Source: Candidatus Poribacteria bacterium (lineage in GTDB: Bacteria; Poribacteria; WGA-4E; JAJDTR01). From it: a stretch of DNA of 64,000 nt. The DNA is taken from NCBI GenBank assembly GCA_028820655.1, contig JAPPIK010000054.1, positions 1 to 64,000 on the forward strand. The letters are read 5' to 3'. Below are positions 37,346 through 46,645 of the stretch, piece by piece (positions within the stretch are counted from its first letter, which is position 1; every line of letters starts with the position of its first letter). Below the pieces are notes generated by a model that was not told the DNA's origin, made no database searches, and worked only from the letters and a program-made list of their open reading frames with translations. The position numbers and the translations under genes were made by a program.

Positions 37346-40261
37346 ATGGCGCACAGCGACTCCGAATTGATCAAACGCACATTAGATGGCGACGACGCAG
37401 CCTTTGGCTTTCTGGTCGATAAATACAAAGGCGCCGTCCACGCCCTCGCCTACCGCAAAATCGGGGATTTCCATACCGCTGAAGAGATTACACAAGACAC
37501 CTTCCTTCAAGCCTACCAAAAGTTATCCACACTCAAGGATTGGCGGCATTTTCCGGGATGGCTCTACACCATCGCATCACGATTCTACTTGATGTGGTTT
37601 CGTAAACGCCGACCGCCGATGCAGTCGATTGATGCCGCTGAGAAGCGTTACGTTGACACTGTTTCGCAGGCCAAGTACGCCAACGAACAAACCTGTCAAA
37701 CAGTGCACAGCGCGCTCGAAGAACTTCCCGAAAGCCAACGTACCGTCCTCACGCTCCACTATCTCGGCGGGATGACGGCTAGAGAAATTGCAAGGTTCAT
37801 GGGCACGTCGCACGGCGCTATTCTCGACCGGCTCTATCGCGCCCGATTACAATTGAAAAAGGAGTTGATACCGATGATGCGGCAAACCTTAGGAGCATTT
37901 CAATTGCCTCCAGCCTTTACAACACAGACAATGAACCGAATTGACCAACTCCGCCCGTCAGCCACACCGGCGAGCAAGCCGTTGATGCCGTGGGTGGCTG
38001 ACGCGGCTACGCTTATCGTTGCGATATTCATCGGATTAGGGCAACAGTCAATGACGCGAACGCAGCGACCGTATAGTCTCGACGCACCCGAATCATCGGT
38101 GCAGGTTGATCTCATTGACGCGCCGGCTTTTTATCGTCCCGAGACAAAACCGGCTCTCATTAGCCGCTCCGGGCGATTGAGTTCAGAAAACGATAAAAAT
38201 GGCACGCAACCGGCAAGCGCGGCCGTTGGAACGGCATCCAACGTCGTGAAAAATGAGGTGTTAAATGACTCCGATTGGAAGCAGACCAATGGCCCCTCCG
38301 GCGGTAATGTCACTCAACTCTTCCAAGCATCGGACGGCACGCTCTACGTGACTACATTCAGTCCGGGAGTTTTTCGCTCGGACACCATAGGTGATACTTG
38401 GGAGACACTTAAGAATGATTTGGAGGTATACACGGACCAAATTGGTAGTAGACTGCCGTATGCGCATGCCATTGCAGAGTCGAACGGTATAATTTATCTC
38501 AAAGACTTCGAGAGTTTCTTCTATTCAAAGACTCGCGGCGAAACTTGGAACTGGGTGAGATTTCCCGATCGATTTGAAACAACCGAGGCGTTTGCTGTGA
38601 GTGGGGAGCGAATTTACGTCGGCCAAGAGAAGGAGGGAGTCGTTTATTCGGATGACTACGGCGAATCATGGATACCCCACCCAATCGGTTTTCCAATTGA
38701 TTTGCCGAAACTACTCAAGAATTCTGGAACCACGCCTAAAACACACGGACTTTCTAATAAACCACCGGAGGAACTTCATACGGTTGGTACGACTCTCTTT
38801 GCCAAGCGCGGCGATAATCTTTATCGGCTCAAGTCTGGTGAAGAATCCTGGACGAAGGTAACGAGTCTCAAAGATCTGCGCTTTTTCGCCGTAGCCCAAG
38901 GCGCACTGATTGTTGGTAGCCAAACAGATTTGCGCCGGTCCACAGATAAGGGGGACAACTGGGCTCCGATGTCGGGAAAGATCCACATACGGTCATGGGA
39001 GAATAAGGATGTCAAAGGAGACATTCCGTGGTCGCGTGTGCCGATAGAATTGGAATTTCGATCACTGAGCATCTTAGGCATTGCGGGCTTCGAAGGAACT
39101 ATTTTCATTCTCTTCAGTGATGGAAGTTTACTTCGTTCTACTGAGCACGGAAGGTGGGTCACTACCGAGACGAGCTTATCTGGCTTGGAGGAGTGGGACA
39201 TAAACAAAATGGTCGCACTGTCGGCACATTCCGTCTGTATTGCGACAGACGCTGGCGTGTTTCGGTGGACAGATGGTGAATATTCCTGGAGACAAATCAA
39301 CGAAGGAATAATAAACACTTACGTGTCTGAGTTGGAGCCGTTCGAGAACGCGCTCTATGCGACAACGGAGCACGCCATCGTAAGATCCGTAGATGACGGA
39401 ACTCGATGGGATCCAGTTCATCAAGGCTTGCCGGTGACAAAAGCTCGGGTATTCGCCGTTGCGGATGGCGAACTCTATCTCGGTCTGGATGAGACGAATT
39501 ATGGAAGGAGAAATAAACCGTTTACCGCCGGGATTTACCGGTTGGCTGATGACCAGAATTCATGGATTCCCGTGCAAACGGAGATGCGCACGGACAATCT
39601 CGACCATCCAAAGAAGAATCTCTACCAGATTTTTGAGCGAATCCAAAGCGTTGAAGAGCTTGTAATTTCCGGCGACGTCTTCTATGCCGTTGCGCGGATG
39701 GGAAACGGATATGGCTGCTATAAATGGAGGAAGGGTGAACGGTTCTGGACAAGCATCAGTCCTGAGATTGAGGAACACTTTAACGATTCCTAGACGAATC
39801 TCGTAGTCTCCGGCAAAACCATCTTTTTGAACGCTAGCCGGAACCTCATGTACTCGAACAATCGGGGCAAGTCATGGTCGCTAATTGACACGTACCCCGG
39901 GTATTATGACCCTAATAATGGGCGAATTGAAGGTCCCATCGTTATGGGAAACACGGTCTACATTGCGGTTTACGAACGAGGAGTGTTTCGATCAGCGGAC
40001 CGTGGCAAGACATGGGAATCGGTCAGCGATGGATTGCCACAGGGACATTCTTGGGAACTCTTTGCAGTCGGAAAGGCGCTGATCGCAGTGGAAGGGGAGG
40101 CAGGTATTTTTCAGTTGAAACATGATCGGACATGGGTGTTCGTTAAACCCTATCCTCCAGACTCTATCAATGCGATGGATGTCCTGGACACTACGCTTTA
40201 CGCCGCAACCGGAGAGCAAGGGGTGTATCGAATCGATTTAACAGAGTCTAGTGGCGACTGA
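37346..40261 (+). pseudogene. ECF sigma factor fused to a membrane-anchored beta-propeller, with one in-frame TAG
   Basis: Residues 1-175 are an ECF sigma factor: region 2 (AEEITQDTFLQAYQKL) and region 4 (LPESQRTVLTLHYLGGMTAR, then an HTH). A hydrophobic segment (about residues 218-232, DAATLIVAIFIGLG) follows, then a series of BNR/Ycf48-like propeller repeats of the S-x-D-x-G-x-x-W type. TAG at 39791-39793 interrupts the frame after residue 815. The same frame then continues for 156 codons with two more clear repeats (NNRGKSW, DRGKTW) to TGA at 40261. Uninterrupted length would be 971 aa. Cytosolic sigma and outside propeller imply a one-piece transmembrane regulator. GGGAGGG precedes the ATG. 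Truncation may remove propeller blades only. Confidence 0.8.
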
Positions 40262-40301
40262 ACCGCCGACTGCAGAGCAGCAATGAAGATGTGACGAAAA
40301 G

Positions 40302-40772
40302 ATGATTTCATCACAGCATGTACTAGCTTTGAAGACAATCCATAATCGTCTTCAGAAAATCGAGAGCGTTTGGGCGATCACTGGCAGTTGCGGTTTTGTC
40401 CTTCAGGGAATGGAACTCGAAGTCAACGATATCGACCTTCAGACCGATGCCTCCGGTGCTTATGAAGTCGAGAGCGTATTCCCTGATATGATTATCAGCA
40501 ACGTGAGATTTTCTAAATCCGATAAATTCGCTTCGCACTGTGGAGAGTTAACAATTGATGGGGTGAAGGTAGAGATTATGGGAGCGTTACAGAAGAAACT
40601 CCCGGACGGCACATGGGAATCTCCTGTTGATATCAAGACGCATCGTGAATTCATTACGTTTGAGGGGATGGTTTTACCCGTGTTGTCCCTGGCGTATGAG
40701 GAGCAGGCTTATCGAATACTCGGCAGAGAAGAGCGAGCAAATCAGATTAAGGAGTGGGTATCCCGTCGTTGA
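40302..40772 (+). CDS. Small nucleotidyltransferase-like protein
   Basis: The 156-aa protein contains WAITGSCGFVLQGMELEVNDIDLQTD near residues 23-48, which resembles the GS-x(n)-DxD signature of nucleotidyltransferase-fold proteins (AbiEii/aminoglycoside adenylyltransferase relatives). The spacing between GS and D-I-D is longer than in MntA. A third acidic residue may be in KVEIMG. No partner toxin is adjacent: it lies 40 bp after the sigma-propeller gene and is convergent with the next gene. Enzymatic activity is uncertain. Confidence 0.65.
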   Translation: MISSQHVLALKTIHNRLQKIESVWAITGSCGFVLQGMELEVNDIDLQTDASGAYEVESVFPDMIISNVRFSKSDKFASHCGELTIDGVKVEIMGALQKKLPDGTWESPVDIKTHREFITFEGMVLPVLSLAYEEQAYRILGREERANQIKEWVSRR

Positions 40773-40830
40773 TGGCACGGATTCCTCAGGACATATTGGG
40801 ATTGTTCCGATTTGGTCTTTCCTCCCGATG

Positions 40831-43116
40831 TTATTTTTCTTTTACAGCCGTCTCCTCCGGCACATAATTCTCTCCATCCCAAACATACGCGGTATTCCCA
40901 ACCAATAAATCATCCGGCTTGATACTTCCCTCTAACAGCGCCGCTGCATTACGGCTCCGTTCATGATACTTGGCAAGCGCCTCTGCCGCTTCGACTTTCA
41001 CACGCGCATCAGAACTCAGCGCCCAATCCGCCAAAACTTTTGATGATTCCGGTGTGTCGATTCGACCTAGGACGGGAATGGCTGCGACGCGTGTGTCAGC
41101 ATCTTCAATCTCTGCAATCAGCGGAATCCAATCATACAAGTGAGGAAAGTGTCTAGGCGCCTCCACCTTTATTGCCTCCAACAAGTCGATTTTGTTAGCG
41201 TCGCTTGATTTCCATAATTGCACTAGGAAATCTCGCACACGCGGGGTATCGCAGAGCACCATTGCCCGAATCAAGTCACTCGAAACATTGATAACTTTCC
41301 GTGGAGCGGTGATTGGAACAATCCCTCCAAATTTTACGCCGGCGGACTTGGCTTGGTATATTTCTATCAGGAGGCGATCTAACCATAGATTCGGATGGTT
41401 AATGAGATTTCGTATCACTCCGTATTGAATTGATGCCGTTTGCAGCACCATATTCCTGACACTTCGGTAGGTATGACTTGAATTCAAACGAGTCAAAAAT
41501 CGCAGTTTTTCACTTTCAGGAAGTGGTGCCGCTTCAGCTATCCACTCCGCCAGCGAACCTGCTTCCGCTTCGGTGAGGGAGCGTTCCAACCGCGCAGTGA
41601 TAAACTCGTGGAGATAGTATTGGGATGCCGGCGAGTCGTCATGCGCGTGTTTCAGCATGAAACGACGCAATTCTGCTTCGAGCGCGGGATTCCGAAGATA
41701 CGCCGCAACTTCCAGTGCCTTGCGCTGCTGCATTTGTCCGCTCACAGGACTGATGAAGTTCACGACTGGATTAGGGTGGACAACGTCGTCGAGGTACTGT
41801 CGCACAATCTTGAGTGCCTCCTTACTCGAATAGTTGCCGACCATGCTAAGAAATCGTTCGCCCCGACGGGATTCGTAAACGAGTCGGTTGAACAGTGCAG
41901 GCGGGCTATTTTTCAACACAGCGTACTCCAAGAGCTTGAAGACCGATGCCTCGCTGCTTCCATACATCAAGACACTCAGTCCGTCTCGCAGACCAAGCAT
42001 GCTTCCCGAATCCATCGGCTGGGAGAGTAAATCCAAGAAACGGGTTTCAATCAGTTCCATGTTGTGTCGTATCATTAAGTCCATCGCCATGAACTCTGGT
42101 GACGGCATGCTAAGGGTGTGGTGTTTCTCCACTCGCGACGAAATCTCTTCCATGACCGATTCCCACCCCTCCGCTGACATCCCTTCGCGGATGTTGAACT
42201 CCGTCTCGATTGCCAATTCAAGCGCTCTCATCACGCGCGAATCCCGTTGCCCTATCTCATATAGATGTTGAAAAAGTAACCCGGAAGAATTGCCAACGAG
42301 CGTTCTCCATTCGACAGATGGCTGATAATGTGATTGCTTCAGCTTGTGTAGCAGATGTTCCACATACGGTTCGACAGAGGGATAGTGTAAAAGAGGATTA
42401 GCCCAAATCCGGAGATTTAGACTATCTTGAGAACTGCCGACCATCTCGTTGATCGCCGCAAACCCGCTGCATCCATCTCTCTCAAATTGCCACCAGTAAC
42501 CGGATTTCACAGAATGGTTGTAACTTAAAACTCTAGGTTGACCGACGCCAAGGTGCTGGCTGAAATAGTGGTACGGGATGTAAATCCATCGCAACTCCGG
42601 TCCCTTGGGGAGTTGGCGGAGCCGAATTTTATTTTCATTTATGAACTCTTCTCCATGTCCAAGAATCATATTCTGGCGCGGCGGTTTGTCCCAAGGCTTT
42701 ACTTTGTGGTGAAACTCTTCCTTTGAGATCTCAAGCGGAGTTTTACCCAGATTCACGTCGTTGCAGTAGACGCCAATTCCCGGTTCGCTCATTATATATA
42801 GGCGGCGCTCTCCGGCTTCCTCGCCTTTTTGCACAGATAGAACGAAAACCACTAGTAAACCATCGATAACGATCATACCTATAATCCCGACAAGTAGACG
42901 CCCCTTCCAGAATATATAGACGAAACTCGCCGCAAAAAGCACTATCGCTAGGACAACGACGAAAAAACTCAACCATCGTCCACCCTCAATCATTGATTGT
43001 ATGAAATCCGGAGATACAAACCGCCTCCATTGAGAAGAAAGTAGCATAGGTAGCAAAATAAGGAGCACGGTTATGTTAAGAGGCCACCGAGTCACTCGAT
43101 TGTCTTTTTCCTTCAT
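40831..43116 (-). CDS. Membrane protein with HEAT-like repeats, part of the ABC operon
   Basis: The 761-aa protein has three hydrophobic helices in the first ~110 residues (NITVLLILLPMLL, FFVVVLAIVLFAASFVYIFW, LLVGIIGMIVIDGLLVVFVL). A long soluble, mostly helical region with a PEGA-like segment (MSEPGIGVYCNDVNLGKTPL) follows, then C-terminal HEAT-type repeats (AAIPVLGRIDTPESSKVLAD). No catalytic motif is seen. It starts 20 bp after the permease gene on the same strand, so it is probably the last gene of the gntR-ABC unit. ATG 43116 is preferred because GGAGG sits 8 bp upstream. Confidence 0.78.
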   Translation of the reverse strand: MKEKDNRVTRWPLNITVLLILLPMLLSSQWRRFVSPDFIQSMIEGGRWLSFFVVVLAIVLFAASFVYIFWKGRLLVGIIGMIVIDGLLVVFVLSVQKGEEAGERRLYIMSEPGIGVYCNDVNLGKTPLEISKEEFHHKVKPWDKPPRQNMILGHGEEFINENKIRLRQLPKGPELRWIYIPYHYFSQHLGVGQPRVLSYNHSVKSGYWWQFERDGCSGFAAINEMVGSSQDSLNLRIWANPLLHYPSVEPYVEHLLHKLKQSHYQPSVEWRTLVGNSSGLLFQHLYEIGQRDSRVMRALELAIETEFNIREGMSAEGWESVMEEISSRVEKHHTLSMPSPEFMAMDLMIRHNMELIETRFLDLLSQPMDSGSMLGLRDGLSVLMYGSSEASVFKLLEYAVLKNSPPALFNRLVYESRRGERFLSMVGNYSSKEALKIVRQYLDDVVHPNPVVNFISPVSGQMQQRKALEVAAYLRNPALEAELRRFMLKHAHDDSPASQYYLHEFITARLERSLTEAEAGSLAEWIAEAAPLPESEKLRFLTRLNSSHTYRSVRNMVLQTASIQYGVIRNLINHPNLWLDRLLIEIYQAKSAGVKFGGIVPITAPRKVINVSSDLIRAMVLCDTPRVRDFLVQLWKSSDANKIDLLEAIKVEAPRHFPHLYDWIPLIAEIEDADTRVAAIPVLGRIDTPESSKVLADWALSSDARVKVEAAEALAKYHERSRNAAALLEGSIKPDDLLVGNTAYVWDGENYVPEETAVKEK

Positions 43117-43136
43117 TCTTTTCACCTCCGTATCGC

Positions 43137-43787
43137 TTATGCCTGAATTTCCAAGTGCCGGTAACAGTGGAGCGATGCTAACGTGGCGGATAATAAAAGA
43201 AGCAAAGTATAGGTCACAATAAGGTAATCATGAATGCGTTTTTCAATCAGTTCGCCCAACGGAAGTAGACATACTGCGCTGAAAAACCCTGCCCCAAGGA
43301 TTTCCTTCCAAATGGAAGGACTATCACTAACAATTCTCCAGCGCAACTTTAGGAACATAACGACTTCAAATCCCAAAATTGAAAACAACGCCACTGACCC
43401 CATCACGGACAGTTCATACCATTTGACTATCGGGTGAAATGGCGAGTCCATCAGTTCCTGAATTTCGCTCCGTAAACCAGAGGTGATAGTTACAAATACG
43501 GCAAAAACCGTCAGTATTTGAAGGAAAATCCCGAAGCCCCAGCGCGTCAAGAACAACCGCTTGCGCGACAGCGGACGCGAAAAGACGAACGCCTCCGTTT
43601 CTCCGGAATCCTGAAAAACCCACCAGGCGGTAACCATGCCCTGCAGGCACGGAATCAGATTCAAGATCGAATCGCCCGCAGCCAACGGCGTTTTCCGGAA
43701 CAGAACATACCCCACGGTGAACAACAGGAAGGGGATATAGTATGGCAACACTCTCCGCGCATCTACTTTGATGATTTCGATTGACAT
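43137..43787 (-). CDS. ABC-2 type transporter permease-like membrane protein
   Basis: The 216-aa protein has about six hydrophobic helices and the segment AFVFSRPLSRKRLFLTRWGFG, the cytosolic coupling region seen in ABC-2 permeases ('SRPLSR' type). It lies downstream of the ABC ATPase on the same strand with a 240-bp gap, so it is the likely membrane partner. GGAGGAAAT precedes the ATG. The substrate is unknown. Confidence 0.8.
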   Translation of the reverse strand: MSIEIIKVDARRVLPYYIPFLLFTVGYVLFRKTPLAAGDSILNLIPCLQGMVTAWWVFQDSGETEAFVFSRPLSRKRLFLTRWGFGIFLQILTVFAVFVTITSGLRSEIQELMDSPFHPIVKWYELSVMGSVALFSILGFEVVMFLKLRWRIVSDSPSIWKEILGAGFFSAVCLLPLGELIEKRIHDYLIVTYTLLLLLSATLASLHCYRHLEIQA

Positions 43788-44027
43788 ATTTCCTCCATTA
43801 GACTCCGTGTGAGAACGTCGGGCACTGTTCTACGAATGTCGTTCCGCGCCCAAGATAATTTTAATACTTTTCATACCAATTTGGGCTTTCCAATAGAAAC
43901 GGAAAAGGGTGAAAATCCTTGCTATAACTAGCTTTCCCACAGTTTTGGAGTCGAAGTCATCGGACCGAGGTATGAAATTTTGGTATGAACCCGTGACTAC
44001 AACTAAAGACAATTTCGGTCAAAACAC
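43788..44027. other. Non-coding gap inside the ABC operon
   Basis: The 240-bp gap separates the ATPase and permease genes. It contains an inverted pair TTCATACCAA (43869-43878) and TTGGTATGAA (43979-43988) about 100 bp apart. Whether this is a regulatory structure is unknown. Confidence 0.35.
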
Positions 44028-44918
44028 CTATCCTTTTCCAACGAGTTTCACGAATAGGTCCTCAAGGTTGAAACCGTGGACTTGCGCAGCGTCACTCCGT
44101 TCGTGTTGTTGACATAGCGCTCGAAATCGCGCCTCGTCAAAGTCGCGAACAATTGCGACAGTCTGATTTTCGCGTGACTCGTACTGCATGACTTTAAAGT
44201 GGGAGGCTAGTGATTCGCGCGGCACGGTTTCCGGGAGATGGATTTGGCGGACGTTCGTTTTGAGATCCTCGAGTGCTCCCGACAGATGCACGCGTCCATG
44301 ATGAAGAATCGCCAGCCGGTCTATGATTCGCTCAAGATCGCTCAATAGGTGTGACGACAAGAACACGGTTCGCTTCCCGTCATACACCTGCTCCAAGATA
44401 AGATTCAGGAATTTGTGCCGCGCCACAACGTCAAGCCCTGAAGCAGGCTCGTCAAGAATCAATACATCGGCGTTTTGGCAAACCGCAAGCAGCAGACAGA
44501 GCCGGCGTTTTTCGCCCCTTGATAGAGATTGGTACTTTTTCGACGGGTGCACATCGAGTTCGTCAAGAAGGTGTCTGGCGAGCGTCCCGTTCCACTTTGG
44601 ATACAGCGAAGCGTTGAGCCTCATCGCATGCTCCGCTGTCATCCAGCCCGGCAGGTGCATGTTGTCCGAAACATATGCCACGCGGCGGCGATCTGTATCG
44701 GAGTGTTTCCAAGGATTCCTGCCGAGAAGTGTGACCTCCCCCTCGGAGGGATGCAGATGACCCATGATCATCCGAACCGTGGTCGTTTTTCCGGCACCGT
44801 TTACGCCCAAGAAGCCAAAAACCGATCCGCGCGGCACGGTTAGATTGAGTGAATCCACGACCTTGTCCTGCTCAAAAACCTTGGTTAGATTCTGCGTTCG
44901 AACGACGTCTTCGCTCAT
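44028..44918 (-). CDS. ABC transporter ATP-binding protein
   Basis: The 296-aa ATPase has Walker A GVNGAGKTTT near residue 38, signature LSRGEKRRLCLLLAV, Walker B VLILDEPASGLD, switch FLSSHLLSDLERI, and a C-terminal extension of about 80 residues typical of ABC-2 exporters. The ATG overlaps the gntR stop (ATGA at 44915-44918), showing tight coupling. YtrA-type GntR regulators usually sit beside such exporters, so an antibiotic- or stress-related exporter is a reasonable guess. Confidence 0.92.
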   Translation of the reverse strand: MSEDVVRTQNLTKVFEQDKVVDSLNLTVPRGSVFGFLGVNGAGKTTTVRMIMGHLHPSEGEVTLLGRNPWKHSDTDRRRVAYVSDNMHLPGWMTAEHAMRLNASLYPKWNGTLARHLLDELDVHPSKKYQSLSRGEKRRLCLLLAVCQNADVLILDEPASGLDVVARHKFLNLILEQVYDGKRTVFLSSHLLSDLERIIDRLAILHHGRVHLSGALEDLKTNVRQIHLPETVPRESLASHFKVMQYESRENQTVAIVRDFDEARFRALCQQHERSDAAQVHGFNLEDLFVKLVGKG

Positions 44919-45304
44919 CCCTCCCCTTTCCGGATTCTTTGATATTCCCGATCGATAATGAGGTCGATTTCCTCTCGGGCTAATCCTAATCGCATCCCTT
45001 CAACGAGCGTTTTTCGGGCAAGCGCCGAGACAATTCGGTGAATCTCCTCGCTTGCAACCGAGACTACCTTTGGAGCAACGAACGCCCCTTGACCTTGCCT
45101 CAGCACGAGTACACCCTCGTACGCCAACTCATTGTAAATCCGCGCTGCGGTGGTTGGATTAATCCTTAGCGTCTTCGCCAACTCACGGATAGAGGGCATC
45201 CGGTCTCCGGGATGTAGTCCGCCGTTGACAACCGTGAGTTTTATCTGCTCTATAACCTGTTGGTAGATTGGTTGACTGCTGTTGTAGTCAATATGAAAGA
45301 GCAT
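44915..45304 (-). CDS. GntR-family transcriptional regulator, YtrA subfamily
   Basis: The 129-aa regulator has the winged helix QPIYQQVIEQIKLTVVNGGL and PGDRMPSIRELAKTLRINPT, then TAARIYNELAYEGVLVLRQG. The short helical C-terminal tail, with no ligand-binding domain, is characteristic of YtrA-type GntR proteins that repress their own operon with ABC genes. ATG 45304 is chosen because the family begins at FHIDYNSSQPIYQQ. A perfect 8-bp inverted repeat lies 20 bp upstream over the -10 region. The stop overlaps the ATPase start by 4 nt. Confidence 0.92.
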   Translation of the reverse strand: MLFHIDYNSSQPIYQQVIEQIKLTVVNGGLHPGDRMPSIRELAKTLRINPTTAARIYNELAYEGVLVLRQGQGAFVAPKVVSVASEEIHRIVSALARKTLVEGMRLGLAREEIDLIIDREYQRIRKGEG

Positions 45305-45323
45305 CAACACCTCGTCTGTATGT

Positions 45324-45363
45324 ACTGTATGATATATTACCATACAGTTATTTGACATGTCAA
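45324..45363 (-). promoter_or_regulatory. Promoter and GntR operator of the ABC operon
   Basis: On the minus strand, TTGACA (45358-45363) and TAATAT (45334-45339) are separated by 18 bp. A perfect inverted repeat ACTGTATG (45324-45331), 9 bp, CATACAGT (45341-45348) covers the -10. Bound GntR would block RNA polymerase, consistent with autorepression. Confidence 0.75.
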
Positions 45364-45540
45364 TGAAAAATGCAGAAATTGCTATTTGATCCTATTTTAT
45401 TTGTGCCTATGGTATACTGAATTCAGTAGTCATGATGTGATGTCCCGTTTCTAGTTTGGGTTTCTCGGAAAACTGCCAAACGTAAATTCGTACATCTTGC
45501 TTGAGATCAGTGCAAATTGGTCATGAAGGTTTAAGCGTTG

Positions 45541-46071
45541 ATGGTTGAAAATCTACTCGACATTGCCATGTTTATATTATTCCTCTCGCTTCTGGTAGCC
45601 TTGCCCTGGCATTTGATTCCGGAAACAGCGAATGATGGGATCCGTTCTATTTCACCTTGCGCGCCGATGTCCCACAAAGTGTCTTTCGTCTTTTTCCTCC
45701 TCATTTGGATTGCGGTTGTGCTTTACCACATCGTGTCCGTGATAAATGGCGGATGGGAGTCCTCGGCGAAATTGTGGCCCATGCTAGGTATAACACTGCC
45801 CCTTTTCTCTGCGACCTCCGTGAATCGGTTTGAGATTCGGGTGGCAGGGATAAACTCCCAAGGTCATTTCACAAAGTGGAAGAACATCAACGCATTCCGG
45901 TGGAAAGAGGAAGGGGACTACAAACTCGGCTTGGGGAACGAGGCATATATACTTGGCTTAATTAAGTCGGGCGACAGTTTCCCCTGGTGGCTCGAGTGGG
46001 ACAAATTTCAACGGTGCCAGCGGGAAAACGCCGATAAGTTATTGTCCCAATTCCTTCCGAATAAGACTTGA
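45541..46071 (+). CDS. Hypothetical two-helix membrane protein (DUF5673-like)
   Basis: The 176-aa protein has hydrophobic helices near residues 7-23 and 47-70, with a weaker segment around 80-95. A small soluble domain follows (FEIRVAGINSQGHFTKWKNI, then FRWKEEGDYKLGL), resembling the membrane-attached PH-like domains in which a W-x-x-I motif precedes short strands. I do not recognise a specific family with confidence. ATG 45541 is used; TTG 45538 is an alternative. It stands alone between the divergent gntR operon and the BlaI/M56 genes. Confidence 0.65.
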   Translation: MVENLLDIAMFILFLSLLVALPWHLIPETANDGIRSISPCAPMSHKVSFVFFLLIWIAVVLYHIVSVINGGWESSAKLWPMLGITLPLFSATSVNRFEIRVAGINSQGHFTKWKNINAFRWKEEGDYKLGLGNEAYILGLIKSGDSFPWWLEWDKFQRCQRENADKLLSQFLPNKT

Positions 46072-46161
46072 GATAATCTATAGACTGAACCCGGCGAACG
46101 CATTGGCGTGGGTTGTTTGGTTTCGCCGTTTTCTCCACGAGTGTTGTTTATTTTGCCTTTG

Positions 46162-46214
46162 ATGCTAAAATTTTCACATTTTTACGTGACGCATGGTTTT
46201 TCTTATGCTAAAAT
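46162..46214 (+). promoter_or_regulatory. Candidate promoter(s) of the BlaI/M56 operon
   Basis: The sequence ATGCTAAAAT occurs twice, 43 bp apart (46162 and 46205). The second gives an extended -10 (TG-C-TAAAAT, 46209-46214) with GTGACG 17 bp upstream. Either copy could be the promoter, or the repeats could be repressor sites; this was read by eye. Confidence 0.4.
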
Positions 46215-46243
46215 ATTCGCACCGGAAGGAGGGAGGTGACTAA

Positions 46244-46645
46244 ATGGAAGATTATCGTATCGTAAGACTCAGCCGCCGCGAGCGGCAGATAATGAATATC
46301 ATCTACGAACGCGGGAGTGCTTCGGTTGCGGATGTGCTTGCGGATTTACCGGACGCGCCCAGTTATTCTACGGTTCGGGCGCTGTTGCGGATCTTGGAAG
46401 AAAAGGGGCACCTTTCACACGAAAAAGATGGTCCGCGTTACGTATATCGTTCCACTCAACCGCGCCATCATGTGGGGCGTTCCGCGCTCAACCAAATTGT
46501 CCAGACGTTCTTCGATAAATCAGTTGAAAAAACGGTGGCAACATTGGTTTCCGACTCTGATATCTCCGATGACGAGCTTGACCGTTTAAGCCAACTCATT
46601 GAGCAAGCGAAGAAAGGAGGAAAACCCCATGATACAGATCATTGA
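46244..46645 (+). CDS. BlaI/MecI/CopY-family transcriptional repressor
   Basis: The 133-aa winged-helix repressor has LSRRERQIMNIIYERGSASV, ADVLADLPDAPSYSTVRALL and RILEEKGHLSHEKDGPRYVY, typical of this family. A C-terminal dimerisation helix contains the region usually cleaved when a BlaR1-like sensor is activated. GGAAGGAGGGAGGTG precedes the ATG. Its 3' end overlaps the M56 gene start by 17 nt, so repressor and sensor are translated together. In this lineage such pairs probably sense something other than beta-lactam, since no penicillin-binding sensor domain follows. Confidence 0.93.
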   Translation: MEDYRIVRLSRRERQIMNIIYERGSASVADVLADLPDAPSYSTVRALLRILEEKGHLSHEKDGPRYVYRSTQPRHHVGRSALNQIVQTFFDKSVEKTVATLVSDSDISDDELDRLSQLIEQAKKGGKPHDTDH

